In this document: positions 12,538 through 24,486 of the stretch, piece by piece | How the letters are laid out: each line of letters begins with the position of its first letter | Position numbering within the stretch: position 1 is the stretch's first letter | Assembly: GCF_030272615.1 (NCBI RefSeq) | Contig: NC_081410.1 | Location: 189,243,619 to 189,307,618, forward strand | Length of the DNA: 64,000 bases | Reading direction: 5' to 3' | DNA from: Cryptomeria japonica | Lineage: Eukaryota > Streptophyta > Pinopsida > Cupressales > Cupressaceae | Notes under the pieces: generated by a model | What the model was told of the DNA's origin: nothing | What the model saw: only the letters and a program-made list of their open reading frames with translations | The model's database searches: none | Program-made: the position numbers and the translations under genes

Positions 12538-14540
12538 GTCATATTGAGGTCCAAAAGGAGGGTTATGACATCTTCCCTCTCTTGATCCTCTAGCATATCA
12601 GGTGCATTCATCAATTCTACAAAGCCCAATTACTGCTATATATAAAAGAGACAAAAAACACTAATCAATCTACAAGTTCCAATTAAGACAATTTCAATAT
12701 TTTCAAACAATTGTGTCAATTAAAAATGTGTTAAATTACCTTTTGACATTTAGGTGTCCTCAAGGAATTCTTTTGCCCAAGAGGTGTCCTAGACACACGT
12801 GGGGTGCCCTAAAAGAAACAAAATTAACACAATAGATACTAGTAGATAATATTAAATATAATTTAACAAATCTAAATTTAAATGACTTGCATATTCAAAA
12901 AAATACATAAATAAGAGGTGTGCAAAATATAATACCACATAGCTTTCTAGGCCAAAATCAATGGCCGAAAGCGTGACATTATCAATCTGGGACATTTGAT
13001 CCCTTGACAATGCCTATAAAATGCAAAAAAAAAAATACACTAATGAGAGATAGTATATCTTATAAAAAAATATTTTGAATTCAAGGTACTATTCTATTTA
13101 ACATGCTAACACCGGCTACTATATCCTGAAATGCATATTGTTTGTATCAATTTAAATTGATCTATAAATAAAAATTTATTTACATTTACAAGTTTTAAGT
13201 GATTAATAAATAAAATGTTATCAATTCAAATCAACACACATGTGTCTCCGTCTGACCACCAAACATCATATCCATCAAATCATCAGTCAGTGTCATATCC
13301 TTTGTAGTGCTAGCTTGACATCTACCCCCACAACATGTACATAGATGGGATGTGGAACCATTTGCACTGGCCTCAATATCTATACTAGAGCATATACCTG
13401 AAAAACTGGGACACACATGTTGAATGGGCTCACAAAGGCCAAATGATTTAGCTGGTACATCATCGTTTTGGCCAAGAGGATATGATAATTGTGTGCCATG
13501 TTGAATGATGACATCAGCCAATGTGGTAGCTACCTGAAGAGTTTGTACCTCCATAGACTCTTTTAGGACTACTGGGACTGTGACATAAACCATAGGTTTT
13601 GATGCTAGAGGGATGCAATTTTGGGGGTTTAGTACCCTCTAGGCTCTAGGTCTATCTCGGGTAGAGCCTCCACCTCTACCCTATAAGTCTCTCATATCAA
13701 AATAGTCTGGCCTCTGATTGAGGATAAACTCGCAATATAGTTTCCTTAAAAAATATAATGGAACCTCAAAAATATTACAAGGTGGTTGGTCAAAGACCAT
13801 CCACCACCTATTCCAAAAAGTATTTTTAATCCACAAATGGATACACTAGTGTATAGGGAACCCCTTTTAACTAAGAGGGAAGGTCTCATTGGTTTTGGGA
13901 TCATTAAAAAGAGCACATATTTGTGCTTTACTTATATATTTTTTTTCACTTCATTATAAGATAACCCACTAGCATAAAAAGCATGCCGTTGATCCCTATA
14001 GCTTCCCCATTTTGTAACTTGTTGGGAAAATTCATTGGCACTACTCGCCATTGATTCTAGGGTTGCAACAAGGGATGCATGATGCTCATGTTCGGATGCC
14101 TTCAATCTATTCACCAATCTAGTTATTTTGGCAATTTTTGTGTTAAATGATTTATCAAATCCTCCTGTATTGTTTGTGAATGTTCTATTGGAGGATATGG
14201 AGGGTTTGTATCTTGAGAGTCTAGTTGTGGGTTCTCATGTGGGGTTTTCCCTAAGTTCTGAGGAGGTGTGTCTTGATGGAGGGCAGTGTTTTGAGAATCT
14301 GACAAGTTTATAACAAAAAATGAAAAAAAAAATCAAAAATAATGAAATCGCATTCAAATTTCAAATCGAATTAATCAAATATATAAAAAGGATTAAAAAA
14401 ATTGAGTTTCATACCTCTTTGTTGCCTTGGCATTGTGGATGGCTTATGTTCCTCAAACCCCATTCGCATATTTGCAGGTAGAAAACCCTCTATGAGATAT
14501 TCTTGTGTGGCCACAGGTGAAAATGACCCCGTCAGATGTT
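11150..14540 (-). pseudogene. Decayed multi-exon transposon-associated gene
   Basis: Exon-like open segments on the minus strand are separated by AT-rich gaps with splice-like borders. From 5' to 3': a segment ending at 14415 (reads EEHKPSTMPRQQR, then GTATGA). A segment entering after CAG near 14305 (Pro/Gln-rich) runs through a frame change to about 13932 (HHASLVATLESMASSANEF and KWGSYRDQRHAFYASG). A Cys-containing part spans 13593-13231 (HLCTCCGGRCQAS). Short segments lie near 13015-12946, 12810-12745 and 12629-12540, and another near 11215-11130 (RTPKTNKERREKMVDLRS). Stops and one frameshift are present. The family was not identified. It converges with the gene at 9421-10921 inside the same inverted repeats, as in two-gene DNA transposons. 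Confidence 0.4.
12452..12537. repeat. Compound (GTA)n(ATA)n microsatellite
   Basis: About 33 bp of AGT/GTA repeats pass directly into about 50 bp of AAT repeats. It lies in an intron-like gap of the minus-strand gene. Confidence 0.95.
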
Positions 14541-14735
14541 ATAAAAAAAAAAATATTGTCAAAGAAATACGAACGGGTTTTTAAAAACTAAAACTTGTTC
14601 GCGTTTCTCTTAATATAGACCCTGTATGAGTTTTAGGCTCAATTAGGCTCGGTAAAACGAGCCTAAACGTGAATGGGTGATTTAAAATCTTGAATAACCC
14701 ATTCACATTATTAGTTTTTTGAAGTTTTTTTGGAG

Positions 14736-14775
14736 GGTGTCCACTCTTTTGCACACCATCTTGGTGCACTTACCC
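14736..14775 (-). repeat. Right terminal inverted repeat
   Basis: Reverse complement of the left repeat: 29 bases perfect (14747-14775) plus a 10-base block at 14736-14745. Confidence 0.8.
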
Positions 14776-15117
14776 AATAATTACAATTGAACTAGTATTT
14801 ATAATTTTTTGTTAAACAACTTACATGAATTACACAATGTTAAAATTTAGGAATTGGTATGTAGATACAACTCTTTGATGGTCTTTTTAAAGAGATGACT
14901 CTAATTTGAATGTAAATAATATGAATTAGCTTATTGTCATTTTTTAATACTTCTAGCAATTTGCAAATGATACTACAAGTCTTAGAAGTTCTATACTTCA
15001 AAGAGTTGGTCAATTGTTTGGGGAAGCATAACAACAATTTTGAGAAGTGTTTTAATTTATGTTATCATTGTGTTTATGTTAAAGTGATTATGTTTAGTAA
15101 ATTAAGTATTATATATG
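14776..15117. other. AT-rich spacer, nothing recognised
   Basis: Sequence between the inverted-repeat element and the 3' end of the LINE. No gene or repeat was recognised. Confidence 0.5.
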
Positions 15118-15124
15118 TTTTTTT

Positions 15125-15770
15125 ATATTAACACCAACATGAACAAGGGTGCCGACCCATTATACAAAACCCCCATAGGGATTGCCAGTAGATTACCATA
15201 TACAACACATTATCAACAAAAACACAACTATCCATGCTTACCCCTATCAAAAACAAACCAAGTAGTCCATTGAGATAAGATAAACATATCAACAAGAGTA
15301 TAAAGAGTAATAAAAGTATTAATAATAAGCCACACAAGACTATTTATAATAAAGTCTCTGAAAAGCCTGATACTACCAGCAAAAAAAACTATATGAAGGC
15401 CATAAAGGCCAACTAAGGTCAAAAGAGGCGAGGACCCATTATTGTCCCAAGTTCCCACCCACATACTCTGGAAAAAATTCGAATTATGAATCAACCATCT
15501 CGCATTCCCACATATACTGAGAAAATAACATGTCAAAAAGTACAGACCATGAGAGCAGTAACCAACCACCTATTTGCAGGCCAAGAGAACTAAGTTCAAG
15601 TTTAAACAAGGTGTAAAATTTAAATTACTCCCTATAGCACCACTCCATAGAAAAATCATAGCAAGTTCAAAAATCATTGTTAATAGTGGCGTTGATTTCT
15701 TCTTGCTTTAAGAGGCACTTGTTGGTCTCAGGCAGTGGACTTTCATTCCTCCAGCATCGTAAGTCATTTT
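15125..15770 (-). other. LINE 3' untranslated region
   Basis: Between the RNase H end of ORF2 and the T-run at 15118-15124. Open stretches here have no recognisable domain. The T-run reads as a short poly(A) tail on the minus strand. Confidence 0.5.
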
Positions 15771-16330
15771 TTCATAAGCCCAAACCAGCCATAGAGTCCA
15801 CCACAACATTACCTTCTCTATAGGTATGTTTTAGTGTGAATCCATCTAAAGTTGACAACAACATTTTGATGTCCTTAATAATGTCTTCCACCTTTCGACC
15901 AACAAAGACAAAACCACAAGTAGCTTCAATAATAGGTTTAGAATCCCCTTCTATCTCAAGGTATCTAATGCTAATTGAAATAGCAATTTTGAGACCCCAT
16001 AGGAGAGCCATTCCCTCCGCCTGATTGACAGTATGTTCCTTTAAATGACTAGCAAAGGAAACAATCAATTTTCCTTTATGGTCCCTTATAATCCCACCTG
16101 CAGCCTCCATCACTAAATTGTTTGGGCCATCAAAATTTAACTTTTGCCAATGCAGACAAGGGGCCTTCCAAACTGTATTTTGCCTGGTAATCTTTTTAGA
16201 GTTATCATATCTGTCAAAATCCTGGGGGAGTTTCTTACAATCCGCGATGTATCTATCCACAGCTGAAGGAGGGAAACTAGGGATTTTCCATTTTTTAACT
16301 AAGATGTTCTCAAGTAACAACTTACTACAA
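15770..16330 (-). pseudogene. LINE ORF2 C-terminal RNase H domain
   Basis: An open minus-strand segment carries the plant LINE-type RNase H pattern: a first acidic position in KLNFDGPNN, then AAGGIIRDHKGKL, a Glu in NQAEGMALLWGL, and an Asp in IEGDSKPIIEA. This is the RNase H family fused to the C-terminus of many plant L1-type ORF2 proteins, where it removes RNA from RNA-DNA hybrids. The frame is interrupted just upstream, so it is a remnant of the same ORF2. Confidence 0.8.
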
Positions 16331-16439
16331 GAGAGGAAGACATTATCAAGGGAAATAGCAGTATCTCTAAGAATCCGATTATTTCTCTCTTTCCAAATGC
16401 TCCAGTAGACATGCGAGGGGATTTGTCTCCAAAGTTGTT

Positions 16440-17110
16440 TGATGAGAGGATGGTCTAAGGGGTGGGACCAGTTAGTAATAAATTATTGGATGTTCCACCC
16501 AAAGACCCACTAAAGTCTAAACTTGTCAAGAACCTTTCGCCAAACCTGAGAGGCAAACTGGCAGTGAATAAATAACTGGTGCAGAGTTTCCTCGGCCCTC
16601 TTGCACATAACACATTGGTTGGTGAGAGGGAAACCCCTTTTCACAAGATTGTCCTGAGTCATTATTTGCCCATGCATCACAACCCACCAAAAAAAAATTA
16701 TTTTAGGGATTAATTGTGTGTTCCAAACTATTTGCTAACAATTTGGATCTCTCTGAAACTTTATTAGCAGGTTGTAGGCTAATTTAACTGTGAAGGCCCC
16801 CGACTGAGTCTTAGCCCAGATAATATTATTGGCTCTATCAAGCATGGGGATTCTCATACCTTCTAAAACATATTGTAAACCCTCAACTCTAGTAGTCAAG
16901 TTAGTTCTATCTCTGAAATAATAAGCCAAGTTCTTCCATTTACCTCTAGGGTCCACATAGTCCACAATATACTCCCCAAGATGAGCCTTAAGTCTTTCCT
17001 TCAGTATGAAGAACCTCCCATCCCCAAGGGGCTTCTCTTTGATCCAATTTTCCTCCCAAAATCTGATACTTCTACCATTTCCTAGCTGCCATTTTAAGCC
17101 ATCTTTCAAC
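16440..17110 (-). pseudogene. LINE ORF2 zinc-binding (zf-RVT-like) region
   Basis: Reads LKWQLGNGRSIRFWEENWI at the 5' side, then GAFTVKLAYNLL, and after a break a CVMCKRAEETLHQLFIHC pattern near 16560-16640. The Cys-x2-Cys...His...Cys arrangement is the zinc-binding reverse-transcriptase-associated motif of plant LINEs. It lies between the reverse transcriptase and RNase H parts as expected. Confidence 0.75.
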
Positions 17111-17513
17111 AGGGTCCTTCATTTGAGAATGTTATTCCAGATTTTTGAGCCATAGGGGAATCTCGAGCATCAAGAGCTCTATAGAAGTGGTGTTCATTGA
17201 GGTATTTTGCTTCCATAATTTTACACCAATCCGCAACACCATTCACAAGGCTCCACCCTAATTTGGTAATCAAATTTTTATTCAAGTTGGTTAGCTTGCG
17301 AATTCAAAGCCCCCCAGAGCTTTGGGAAGACAAACAATATCCCACTTCACTAACGCCATTCATTTTTTCTCCTCAACACCCATCCAAAGAAAATTTATTT
17401 GGATTTTCTAGAGTTTGTCAGTCATAGCTCAAGAGATATTGAACAGAGAGAGAGAAAGTACACAAGAATTCCTTAGAGAGAGGCAAAGAGGAGTTGATGT
17501 TTTCCAGCACTAC

Positions 17514-18490
17514 TCAAAATGTTTCCTTTCCACCATCAATTTTTCTCTGGATTCTTTCCAAAATAGAGTTCCAGAAGGTCAGGGTAACATCCTTAATAGT
17601 GAGGGGGAGACCCAAGTAGGTACTTGAGAGGCTGGTAGCTTGGCACCCCAGAATGTTAAGAATTTTGGACTGAAGATCAACATTGGTGTTGAAAAAACAT
17701 ATGATGCTTTTATTATAATTGATACATTGGCCTGAAGCTCTAGCATGATCATCCAAAATATTTTTCCATGCCTTTGCCTCCACAATTGAGGATTTACCAA
17801 AGAGAAAAGTATCATCAACTAATTGCTGCAGAACATAGGGGGGGAAAGGAAGCAGGTTTAACTCCTTGGATTCTGTCCAAAGATGCCAGATCCATAACAT
17901 TGTGTTCAAGGACCTCTGCAACCATAATGAATAGGTAGGGGGAAAGGGTATCCCCCTGTCCAATGCCTTTACCAGCCTTGAGCAACCCCCAAGGCACACC
18001 ATTAACCATAACAGAAAATCGGATAGTTTCTACACATTCTTTAATAATTTCAACAAAAGTATTGTTGAAACCAAGCTTCAAGAGAACTTTATAAAGGAAA
18101 TCCCATCTCACCTTATAATATGCTACGGAGATATCAAGCTTAAAACCCATACCTAGATCTTTGCATTTATCTATAGAGTGAATAACTCCATGAGTTTTAA
18201 AGTCAACATAAAAAAATTGTTTTCTCGGTACAAAACCTTTTGATTAGGGTTGATAAGATTATCCAATAGAGGTTTTAACCTATTCACAAGAACCTTGGTA
18301 AAGATCTTATATATGGTTTTGCTAGTTGTTCTATGGAAGAAGGCAAAGTTATGGTCACCCTCTTTCAACCATTGAACTCTTGATCTTTGTTTCCAAGAGA
18401 TTTCCTCTTCAGCAAGATTCTTCTTCCAATTAGCTCTACATTCCTCCTCCTCCATATGTAGAGACTGAGAGAGATTCCCAACAACCATTT
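17514..18490 (-). pseudogene. LINE ORF2 reverse transcriptase domain
   Basis: Overlapping open segments in two frames give the LINE reverse transcriptase. Upstream there is SRVQWLKEGDHNFAFFHR, then GFKLDISVAYYKVRWDFL, where family members have an Asp-Ala-x-Asp-x-Val type motif A. This is followed by GIGQGDTLSPYLF and VDDTFLFG at the catalytic motif C position, and further on SSTYLGLPL. The Asp-Asp pair of motif C is intact, but at least two frameshifts break the protein. The role of the intact domain is target-primed reverse transcription. Confidence 0.85.
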
Positions 18491-18509
18491 GATTCTATAT
18501 ATTGTCCAG

Positions 18510-19394
18510 CTAGGAGCTGATTTCTTTCTTGTTTTTAAAGATATCCCTAAACGTGGATTTGTTCCATCCTCTCACCTCCCTCTTAATAAGTTCCAACTTC
18601 TTCACTACCCTTAACATAGGTGAACCATGGATAGGGGTGGACCAATATCTTAAAATGAGGTCTCTAAACTTTGGGTGAGTAGTCCACATAATCTCATATT
18701 TGAAGGGGTGTGGACTAGAGAGGGGTTTATCAGCCCAGTGGAGGAGCAGAGGACTATGGTCAGAAGCAGTCATAGGAAGGGCTCTAAGGGTAGTATTAAA
18801 ACCCAAATCCCAAGAGGAAGAAATTAAAAATATATCCAATCTAACTTGAATGAGCTGAGTACCTTTCTTATTATTGTACTAGGTAAAAGGATTACCTTGA
18901 AGCTCCAGATCAAAAAGGCCCACCTTGTTGATGAAGAAGGAGAGATCATTCATGATGCTAGTGTAATCCATAAGACCCCCAACTTCTCAGAGGGGAATAA
19001 AAGGGAGTTGAAATCTCTAGCTAACATATATTTAGCATTTTGATCCTCTAGAATGTTATCCGCAATCTCATTCCAAATCAGCTTTCTGCTAGCATGGTTA
19101 TTGGGAGCATAAATGTTGAAGAGATGCCACTTGAAGTTATCCATCTTGAAAGTAACATCAAGATAATTTTGAGAGAACACGTGAGCTTCTCCATCAACTT
19201 TACTTGGATTCCACATTGTTTTTATTCCTTCTGAGGCCCCCACAACCTCAAAATAGAAGAATGAGGCACCCGACCATAGTCTATCAACAATCATGGAGAA
19301 ATTCTAGAAGGACATCTTGACTTACTGCAACAATAAAATATGAATTTTGAGATCCAAAATGTATTGTTTAATAGCGAATTTATTTTGGGGACTA
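18510..19394 (-). pseudogene. LINE ORF2 endonuclease domain (distal part)
   Basis: Apurinic-endonuclease-like domain fragments. HLFNIYAPNNHASRK is followed by ARDFNSLLFPSE, where family members read GDFN, and by SDHSPLLLHW at the Ser-Asp-His end motif. These are the hallmarks of the EN domain that nicks target DNA. The N-terminal 12 codons lie on the other side of the copia insertion at 29248-29277. Stops and a frame change near 18840-18950 disable it. Confidence 0.85.
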
Positions 19395-19399
19395 TTTAT
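19395..19399. repeat. Target-site duplication TTTAT (left copy)
   Basis: Identical to 29243-29247 and flanks the TG...CA ends of the plus-strand copia element. Confidence 0.9.
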
Positions 19400-20796
19400 T
19401 GTTGGCATTTTGAGTTTATTGGTATTTTGCATATAGATTGCATTAATGATATGTTGTCATTGATGTCAATTGAACTGGTACTGGTATTCATGTTACTGCT
19501 GATATTGTTGTTTTTTATATTGGCTAGTAACTGGTAAGAAGAGCTTTGTGGAAAATGTTGTAAACTAGTATGTAAAGTTTGTGAGTTGAACCAGTAAACC
19601 GGTGTAAAGGGTTAAACCTTTCTATGCAATGTAACCAGTAAACCCTATCAACTGTTAAACCCTAACTGATCGAGTTTGTTGGTTTATTATCTGATGAGCG
19701 GTAATGATGGAGACATGTGTGATCATTGTATGAGGATAAGTTCAAATTGTTTTGGCATGTTTGTTTATTGTCTAGGCAAGGAGCAAAGTGGATTGCATCT
19801 AATGCACAATGCGTGATGAGTTACAAATTCCGATGAAGTGGTGATCATGGAGTGGTTAGAATTTTCTTGAAGAATGTGAAGAGATTGTCATGATGTCTAA
19901 TGGTCAAGATTGTATGAACTTGTTTGTAATCTCGATGATGATAAATAGGTTTTTGTTGTGTTACTGACCTAATTGATTTGTATTTAAGGTCGATGAAGTT
20001 GTTGGCAAGATTGGCAGAAACCTGTCGAGTGTGTAGTTGCCTAACCAGTGAATGGATTTGCACTTTGAGTGAAGGCAGATTGAAGCTTAAAAGGATCTGA
20101 TCAAGCAAATGTAGTGCTACTTAGACAGATCAAGAAAACCTGTTGTTTTCTAACAATTACAGCAGATGTGAAATCCCTTAACTGGGTAACCTCTAACAAG
20201 GTGGTCCATTAGCTTGGATTCTTAAATCCTCCAACGAGGTTACTCCTAACAAGGTATTTTGCTTTTCATCAAGGCATATTTGTAAATCCCTTAACCAGGT
20301 GATTCCTAACCGAAATTAGTTCTTAACAGGACTTATTGTAAAGCTTTGACAGGCTTGGCTCCTAATAGGGCAAACTTTAGAAGAGTTTAGATAGCTACCC
20401 TTGTGAGTCTCATCTCATCGTGGTTTTTACCTATTTGGGTTTTCCACGTATAAACATTTGTGTCAAGTGGTGAATGTTTTTTGTGGTTATGATATTATTT
20501 GTTGATTTGATTAACTCTTGATAAGGTATGATAACTATAATAATTGAGAGATGAATATGTTGAGTTATGATTAAGCATTGTTGATGTTTACAAGATTGAA
20601 GTTGTTTACTGTTAAGTTGTCATAACAGTTAAACTGATTGATGTCAAGTATTCTTATGAATATTGATCTTGACTGAGATATGTTTACTTTGTGTGACTGA
20701 TTTTGAGTTTGGGAACTTTGCATCAGTTTTTCAATATACTGATTCACCCCCCCTCTCGGTATTCTACTGGATACTTATTATTTCATCATACCAGCA
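19400..20796 (+). repeat. 5' LTR of plus-strand copia element
   Basis: Begins TGTTGGCATTTTG and ends CCAGCA just before the primer-binding site. It is repeated with scattered differences at 26767-29242. It contains several copies of a CTAACAAGGT / CCTTAACCGGGT type segment (about 20190-20330). Confidence 0.95.
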
Positions 20797-20798
20797 AT

Positions 20799-20810
20799 TG
20801 GTATCAGAGC
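20799..20810 (+). other. Primer-binding site (initiator tRNA-Met)
   Basis: TGGTATCAGAGC, complementary to the 3' end of plant initiator methionine tRNA, three bases after the 5' LTR. Confidence 0.9.
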
Positions 20811-20867
20811 GTCTCATGTCCTCTTAATCTAAAATCCTAAAAGCTTGAGGAAAAGATCTTGTAGATC

Positions 20868-21720
20868 ATGATGAAGAAAGAAGGTCTGAAGTTCAACAAA
20901 GATAACAATAGAATATGGAGTGACAGAATGAAGATTTACATTAAGTCTTGGTAGTCAGTATTGGGATCATATAGAAACCAAGTATATTACACCGATTGGA
21001 ACCCTAACTGATGATCAGAAGAAAGAACAACAAGAAAATCACCAAGCATTAGAGCCTATTATCAGTTCCCTGTCTGATGTTGAATATGTAGATGTTCATG
21101 GTCTTGAAACTGCACAAGAAGTATGGAAAAAACTTGAAGAGATTTATAGCGGTGATGAACATGTTAAGATTGCCAAAGATGAGAGTTTAAGAGGAAAGTT
21201 TGATGACATGAGAATGTTTGAAGGTGAGAATATCCAGCGGTATGGTCAAAGGATTAAAGAGATAAAGAGTGTAGGAGGGAAAGTGGAAGATGCCACTACA
21301 ATCAGTAAGGTTCTCAAAACCCTGCTACTAGTCTATGCTATCTGAGTTGCAGCTATTCAGAAGTTGAAATCCATTGACAAGACAAAGGTAACTCTTGACT
21401 CTATTATTGGCAAACTTACTGCTTTTGAACTAAATGGCTATGATGGTAGTGTACAAAAATCAGAATCTGCATTCAAAGCTTCTGTCTCTAACTCATCTGT
21501 GAGAAGAAGTAGAGATACCAACCATAGCTATGAATCTAGATCGAGCAGAGATGTTGATGATGAAGAAAACTTAGTGGAACTTGAAGCATTGTTAGCAAAA
21601 TGACTTCCTAGAGGCACTGGTAAATATATAGGTAAGCTACCTTTAAAATGTTTTGCATGCAATAAGATTGGTCATATATCAGCTAATTTCCCTAATGGTG
21701 AAAATGAATACAAGAAAGAC
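20868..21720 (+). pseudogene. copia gag with zinc knuckle
   Basis: Gag starts at the ATG at 20868 (MMKKEGLKFNKDNN) and soon shifts frame after KIYIKS. It then runs through the conserved EVWKKLEEIYSGD, EGENIQRYGQRI and DTKVT-like regions to a TGA at 21601-21603. The CCHC knuckle reads CFACNKIGHISANF (21650-21690); its last Cys is replaced by Phe. Gag normally forms the virus-like particle and the knuckle binds RNA. It flows directly into the protease part, as in single-polyprotein copia elements. Confidence 0.85.
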
Positions 21721-21723
21721 AAA

Positions 21724-22197
21724 TTGAAGAAGTATAAGGGTAAAGGCAAGAGAGGTTTTCTTGTAGCTATTGATAGTGGTATTACTGATGGAGAATTTGA
21801 TGATGATGCTAGTGAAGACATTGTGTTTGTAGCTATTAAGGAAGAAATATCAAATCAGAAGGCACTAGTATCCAGAATGGATAACTCTAATGATTGGATC
21901 ATTGATAGTGGTTATTCACATCACATGACCAGTGATCAGAGAAAATTTCTTTCCCTAAAGGAATTTGATGGCGGTGTTGTCAGATTTGGCAATGACTCAC
22001 CCTGTATGGTTAAAGGTAAGGGAGTTATTTCTCTTAATGGGAAGAGCAGTGTTGACGATGTCTATTGGGTTGAAGGCCTAAAGCACAATCTTTTAAGTGT
22101 GGCACAACTTAGTGATAGAGGATACCCACTGGAGTTTAGAAATGGTATGTGCAAAATCTTTGACAACAAAGGTGAATTGATTGCAACCGGGAAATAA
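21724..22197 (+). pseudogene. copia aspartic protease region
   Basis: Open segment reading NDWIIDSGYSHHMTSD at 21889-21936, the Asp-Ser-Gly active site of copia proteases. It is followed by VRFGNDSPCMVKGKG and LKHNLLSVAQLSDRGY, the conserved stretch that leads to the GAG-pre-integrase domain. It ends with a TAA at 22195-22197. The protease would cut the polyprotein. Confidence 0.9.
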
Positions 22198-23349
22198 ACC
22201 AGAGGTAATATATTTTATCTCAATCCTAAAGTTAGCAACTGTTTGATTGCAAAAATAGATGATAGTTGGCTTTGGCAGAGATTTTGTCATATAAATTTTG
22301 ACAATATTGTTAAAGTAAGAAAGTCTAAGATAGTAAGAGGTCTACCTCAGCTAGACAAACTAGTTAATTCTCTTTGTAAAGAATGTCAGCTAGGAAAGAT
22401 GACTTCTTCAACTTTCAAGAGCAAGTCCTTCTCAGCAGAGCACTTGTTAGATTTGGTTCATACAAATCTATGTGGACCAATAAAAACAAGAAGCATTCAA
22501 GGTGACAGATATTTCATGATCTTCACTGATGACTGTTCAAGGATGATGTGGGTCACATTCTTGAAGGATAACAATGAAGCTTTTGGTAAATTCAAGGCAT
22601 TCATAGCCTTAGCTGAGAAAGAGAGTGGCAAAAAGATAAAATGTCTAAGAACAAATCAAGGCGATGAATTCACTTCTGTGGAGTTCACTAAGTATTGTGA
22701 TGATAATGGTATCAAACGACAACTTTCTGCACCAAGGACACCACAATAGAATGGTATAGCAGAGAGAAACAACCAGTTAGTGGTTGAAGCTACTAGGACT
22801 ATGTTGATACAAGGAGGTGTAGCAAAAAAAATTTGTAAAGAAGCTGTAAGTACAACTATCTACACAATGAACCAAGTTCTAGTTAAAAAAGGTAAGGACA
22901 AGACCCCATATGAATACTGGTATGGGAGATCACCTGATGTTAGCTATTTTAAGATATTTGGAAGCAAATGTTTTACTAAAAGAGGTGATTACATAAGAAA
23001 GTTTGAAGCTAAGAGTGATGAAGGCATATTTCTTGACTATTCCACCAAGAGTAAGGCCTATAAATGCTTCAACAACCGGACACAGAAAATTGTTGAGAGT
23101 GTTGATGTTCATGTAGATGAATGTCCTAAAGTTTCAGAAGGAACCAGTTCTAAGAAGAAGGATGAAGATCCTTGCATTTTTCTTTTGGAACCTAAAATTA
23201 TTAAATCAAAAACTGGTAAAGCAAATCCTGATGTACTTATTCAACCAGAACAAATAAATTCAAAGGAAGATGATAATGAAGAAGTTGAACTTGAAGAGTA
23301 TGATCATGTTATTCCTAGGTATGTGAGACTGAATCACATTCCTGAATAG
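22198..23349 (+). pseudogene. copia GAG-pre-integrase and integrase core
   Basis: The zinc-binding part shows SLCKECQLGKMTSS. The catalytic core has Asp in FTDDCSRMMWV and in LRTNQGDEFTS, where family members read SDxGGEF, and Glu in the NGIAERNNQ stretch. The order fits the retroviral DDE integrase. A TAG at 22747-22749 cuts the frame before NGIAERN, and the segment closes with TAG at 23347-23349. The tail contains the acidic linker between integrase and reverse transcriptase. Confidence 0.9.
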
Positions 23350-23469
23350 ATAATTGGAGATAAGGATGCCAGTGTACTAACTAGGAGGAGAATAAGAGAG
23401 AACTCTTGCATGATCTCCACCTTTGAACCTAGAAGTGCTAAGGAGGCATTTGGTGATGATCATTGGGTG

Positions 23470-24486
23470 AAAGTTATGGAGTAGGATTTGGATCAAATTA
23501 AGAAGAACAACACTTGGACCCTGGTACCCCGACCGGTAAACAAGAATGTTATAGGTACTAAATGGGTATTCATAAACAAATTAAATGAAGATGGTGTTGT
23601 AGTTCACAAAAAGGCAAGATTCGTATGCAAAAGTTATGCGCAAGAAGAAGGAGAAGATTACGGAGAAACTTTTGCATCAGTAGCAAGACTGGAAGGTGTC
23701 AGAACATTACTTGCATTTGTAGCTCATAAGAAGTTCAAGGTATACTAGATGGATCCTAAGTCTGCATTCTTGAATGAGATACTGGAAGAAGAGGTTTATA
23801 TAGAGCAGTCTGATGGTTATGCATTGATAGATAAGGAAGACATGGTATGCAAATTGCATAAATATTTGTATGGATTAAAGCAGGCCCCCAGAGCATGGTA
23901 TGAACGGCTTCATAATCATCTGATGAAGATAGGCTTTGATAGAACTAGTGATGACAACAACATTTATCTCAAGTCTAAAGGAGATGAAATACTGGTCAAT
24001 CAAGTATTTGTTGATGAAATTATATTTGGAGGTAATTATGACATGAGTAATTGTTTTGTAGATGAAATGAAGAATGAATTTGAGATGTCATTAGTAGGGG
24101 AAATAAAAAAATTCATAGGCTTACAGATACATTAGATGAAGAATGGTATTTTCATTACTCTATCCAAGTATGTGAAAGAGGTTTTGAAGACTTTTGGTAT
24201 GAGTGACTGTAAACCAATTGGAACCCCAATGGTTATAGGTTGTAAATTGTCCAAGGAATATGCATCTAAGTCTATAGATGAAAAGAAATACAGGTCAATG
24301 ATTGGCAAATTACACTATGTTGTCACAGTCGATCGGATATTGCCCATGCAACTGGTATTGTTGCTATATTTTAGAAGAATCCAAAGGAGGCACATCTGAT
24401 GGCAACCAAGACAATTTTTAGATATCTGAAAGGTACTGTTGACTATGGGTTATGGTATCCATATGGTGGAAATTTTGATTTGAAAG
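23470..24486 (+). pseudogene. copia reverse transcriptase and start of RNase H
   Basis: Begins LDQIKKNNTWTLVPRP (23491), then [42 protein letters not shown] and MSLVGEIKKFIGLQI. TAG stops lie at 23482-23484, 23746-23748 and 24133-24135. The catalytic motif reads QVFVDEIIFGG at 24001-24033: the second Asp of the copia VDD motif is Glu here, which would itself weaken or kill the enzyme. After a frame change near 24330 it reaches the first RNase H strands and is cut by the solo LTR at 24487. Confidence 0.9.

Noticed and set aside
12336-12629. Poly-Val/Ile and poly-Tyr frames
   Set aside because: Encoded by the (GTA)n(ATA)n microsatellite.
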